NCBI GenBank assembly: GCA_027043685.1
Contig: JALUFI010000352.1
Location: 1-6,919 of the forward strand
Direction of reading: 5' to 3'
From: Pyrodictiaceae archaeon
Lineage (GTDB): Archaea; Thermoproteota; Thermoprotei_A; Sulfolobales; Pyrodictiaceae
Length of the DNA: 6,919 nucleotides
Shown here: positions 5,590 to 6,919 of the stretch, piece after piece
Layout of the letters: each line of letters starts with the position of its first letter
How positions within the stretch are numbered: the first letter of the stretch is position 1
Made by a program: the position numbers and the translations under genes
The notes under the pieces: generated by a model
Databases searched by the model: none
Seen by the model: the letters and a program-made list of their open reading frames with translations, nothing else
Told to the model about the DNA's origin: nothing

Positions 5590-6750
5590 ATGGCTACCCG
5601 TGTCTACGTGGCTGGCGTTGGCTTGACTAGGGTCGGGAGGCTCTACGATAAGGGGCTCCTGGACCTCGCGGCCGAGGCCGCGTGGCGGGCTATCGATGAC
5701 GCTGGGGGCTTGGTGCCGGACGCCGTCGTCATCGGCAACATGCTTAGCAGCGTGCTTCAGAGGCAGGATAGCCTCGGCGCCTACATAGCTAACGGTATAG
5801 GGCTGCGTGGCAGGCCCGCGTTCAAGGTTGAGGCCGCTTGCGGCAGCGGGGGCGCCGCGGTCTACACCGGGTATAGCCTTGTGCGCTCCGGTCTCTACGG
5901 CTCGGTGCTCGTCATCGGCGTTGAGAAGATGACTGACTTCCCCACCGCTGTCGTCACGGAGGCGCTTGCGCAGGCCGCTGACGCGGAGTACGAGCTCTTC
6001 TACGGCGCCACCTTCGTTGGTCTCAACGCGCTCCTTATGCGCTACTATATGGAGAAGTACGGTGTTGGGCGGGACGAGATGAGCGAGTGGCCGGTGCTGA
6101 TGCACCGCAACGCGATGCTGAACCCCTATGCCCAGATACGCCGGGAGATAACCAGGGACGACGTGGCGAGGAGCCAGGTCATCGCGGACCCGATTAGGAT
6201 GCTCGACTCCAGCCCGGTGGGTGACGGGGCGGCCGCTGTGCTGCTCGTCTCGGAGGAGGCGGCCCGGGGCCTGCCGGAGAAGCCGGGCGTCTACATAGCT
6301 GGGGCGGGGCTCGCGACCGACACGGTGGAGCTGAGTAACCGGGAGGCGCTTGACCGCATCCCCGCCGCCGCTGCGGCTGCTGAGACGGCTCTCCGTATGG
6401 CGGGTGTCGAGGCCCGGCAGCTCGACGTGGTGGAGCTGCACGACGCCTTCACGATAAACGCCGTGCTCCTCCTCGAGGAGCTCGGGCTTGCGCCCCGGGG
6501 CGAGGCTGCGAGGCTGCTGGCTGAGGGCAGGTTCCATCCCGGCGACCGGCCGACGGTGAACCCGAGCGGGGGCCTGAAGGCGCGGGGGCACCCGGTGGGG
6601 GCCACCGGCGTCTACCAGGTGGCGGAGGTCGCTATGCAGCTCCGCGGCGACTTCCCAGGGGTCAGGGTGGAGGGCGCTGAGAGGGGCCTGGCCCTCAACA
6701 TGGGTGGCGATGGCTCCACCGTGGCTGTCCATGTTCTTCTCCGCTCCTAG
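5590..6750 (+). CDS. Acetyl-CoA acetyltransferase (archaeal SCP2-like thiolase)
   Basis: Joins two acetyl-CoA to acetoacetyl-CoA, feeding HMG-CoA synthase. The unfavourable condensation is drawn forward because archaeal enzymes of this type share a CoA site with the synthase in one complex. The protein has 386 residues. C84 in EAACGSGGAAV is the nucleophile. H284 in VELHDAFTINA and H334 in NPSGGLKARGHPVGATG are the catalytic histidines. PVGDGAAAVLL (209-219) is the family's central loop. The C-terminal CxG cysteine of classical bacterial thiolases is not seen; the end reads LNMGGDGSTVAV, as expected for the archaeal/SCP2-like group. The ATG at 5590 is the natural start, directly ahead of RVYVAGVGLTRVG. 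The DUF35 gene follows after 35 bases. The neighbourhood makes a synthetic rather than a fatty-acid degrading role much more likely. Confidence 0.95.
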   Translation: MATRVYVAGVGLTRVGRLYDKGLLDLAAEAAWRAIDDAGGLVPDAVVIGNMLSSVLQRQDSLGAYIANGIGLRGRPAFKVEAACGSGGAAVYTGYSLVRSGLYGSVLVIGVEKMTDFPTAVVTEALAQAADAEYELFYGATFVGLNALLMRYYMEKYGVGRDEMSEWPVLMHRNAMLNPYAQIRREITRDDVARSQVIADPIRMLDSSPVGDGAAAVLLVSEEAARGLPEKPGVYIAGAGLATDTVELSNREALDRIPAAAAAAETALRMAGVEARQLDVVELHDAFTINAVLLLEELGLAPRGEAARLLAEGRFHPGDRPTVNPSGGLKARGHPVGATGVYQVAEVAMQLRGDFPGVRVEGAERGLALNMGGDGSTVAVHVLLRS

Positions 6751-6767
6751 CGTGGACCGTGGACGTG

Positions 6768-6776
6768 GGGGAGGTG
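6768..6776 (+). promoter_or_regulatory. Ribosome binding site of the DUF35 gene
   Basis: GGGGAGGTG contains GGAGGTG, a full match to the archaeal SD consensus, and ends nine bases before the ATG at 6786. It selects that ATG over the in-frame GTG codons at 6759, 6765 and 6774. Confidence 0.65.
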
Positions 6777-6785
6777 CGTGGCTGG

Positions 6786-6919
6786 ATGGTTGTGAGGCTT
6801 AGCCCGGCCCAGGTGTGGAGGACCCGGATACCCAGGTACCGCCTGGTCGGCAGGGAGTGCAGGGCGTGTGGGAGGAGGCACTACCCGCCCCGCCCCAGGT
6901 GCCCCTACTGCGGCTCCAG
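6786..6919 (+). CDS. DUF35 zinc-ribbon/OB-fold scaffold protein, 3' partial
   Basis: The visible 44 residues begin MVVRLSPAQVWRTRIPRYRL, the helical start typical of archaeal DUF35 proteins, and go on to a rubredoxin-like zinc ribbon: C-X2-C (CRAC), ten residues, C-X2-C (CPYC). The OB-fold half lies beyond the window; full-length members have about 130-145 residues. In the methanogen acetoacetyl-CoA thiolase/HMG-CoA synthase complex the DUF35 protein bridges the two enzymes, and the gene order here fits the same role. It may be translated with the thiolase gene, 35 bases upstream. The start is set by the strong ribosome binding site. Confidence 0.9.
   Translation, partial: MVVRLSPAQVWRTRIPRYRLVGRECRACGRRHYPPRPRCPYCGS

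Noticed and set aside
4435..6732. A 765-codon open frame on the minus strand opposite HMG-CoA synthase and thiolase
   Set aside because: It lies antisense to two genes with intact catalytic motifs and crosses both of them and their junction. Its product is rich in His, Arg, Pro and Gly with no recognisable fold, as expected from the complement of GC-rich codons.
1..6919. tRNA or rRNA genes, CRISPR arrays, insertion sequences
   Set aside because: By eye I found no T-loop signature, no regularly spaced repeat and no transposase or terminal inverted repeats. A covariance-model search would be needed to exclude a short guide RNA.

Overview
The window looks like chromosomal DNA of a GC-rich hyperthermophilic archaeon, most likely a crenarchaeon (Thermoproteota) near the Desulfurococcales/Pyrodictiaceae. 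Reasons: an archaeal-type HMG-CoA synthase followed by an archaeal thiolase and a DUF35 zinc-ribbon protein, heavy use of AGG/AGA arginine and ATA isoleucine codons, GGAGG/GGTGA-type ribosome binding sites, tightly packed genes, and an endonuclease III with the SQNTSD signature. The genus is inference and cannot be fixed from this sequence.

Layout, left to right. (1) Positions 2-712, plus strand: the C-terminal three quarters of an EamA/DMT-type membrane transporter whose start lies outside the window. It meets the next gene tail to tail, the two stop codons sharing one CTAG. (2) Positions 4110-709, minus strand, a probable four-gene unit read right to left: a helix-turn-helix regulator with an Lrp-like effector region and an anomalous start, a small two-helix membrane protein joined by an ATGA overlap, an ADP-ribosylglycohydrolase-fold protein that has lost its metal ligands, and endonuclease III (nth). 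(3) Positions 4111-4521: a divergent intergenic region, less GC-rich than its surroundings, with two 15-bp inverted repeats of the same 6-3-6 design, a candidate TATA box and a short open frame. (4) Positions 4522-6919, plus strand: HMG-CoA synthase, acetoacetyl-CoA thiolase and the start of a DUF35 protein, in the order known for the archaeal thiolase/HMG-CoA synthase/DUF35 complex that makes HMG-CoA for mevalonate and isoprenoid lipids.

How the parts may work together: the plus-strand operon makes HMG-CoA from acetyl-CoA through a channelled complex. The divergent regulator shares an intergenic region and two operator-like palindromes with it, so it may control both itself and isoprenoid synthesis (inference). 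The points most worth a second look are the catalytically disarmed ADP-ribosylglycohydrolase homologue placed between a membrane protein and a DNA-repair glycosylase, and the regulator whose helix-turn-helix is plainly coded but has no ATG, GTG or TTG in frame before it.
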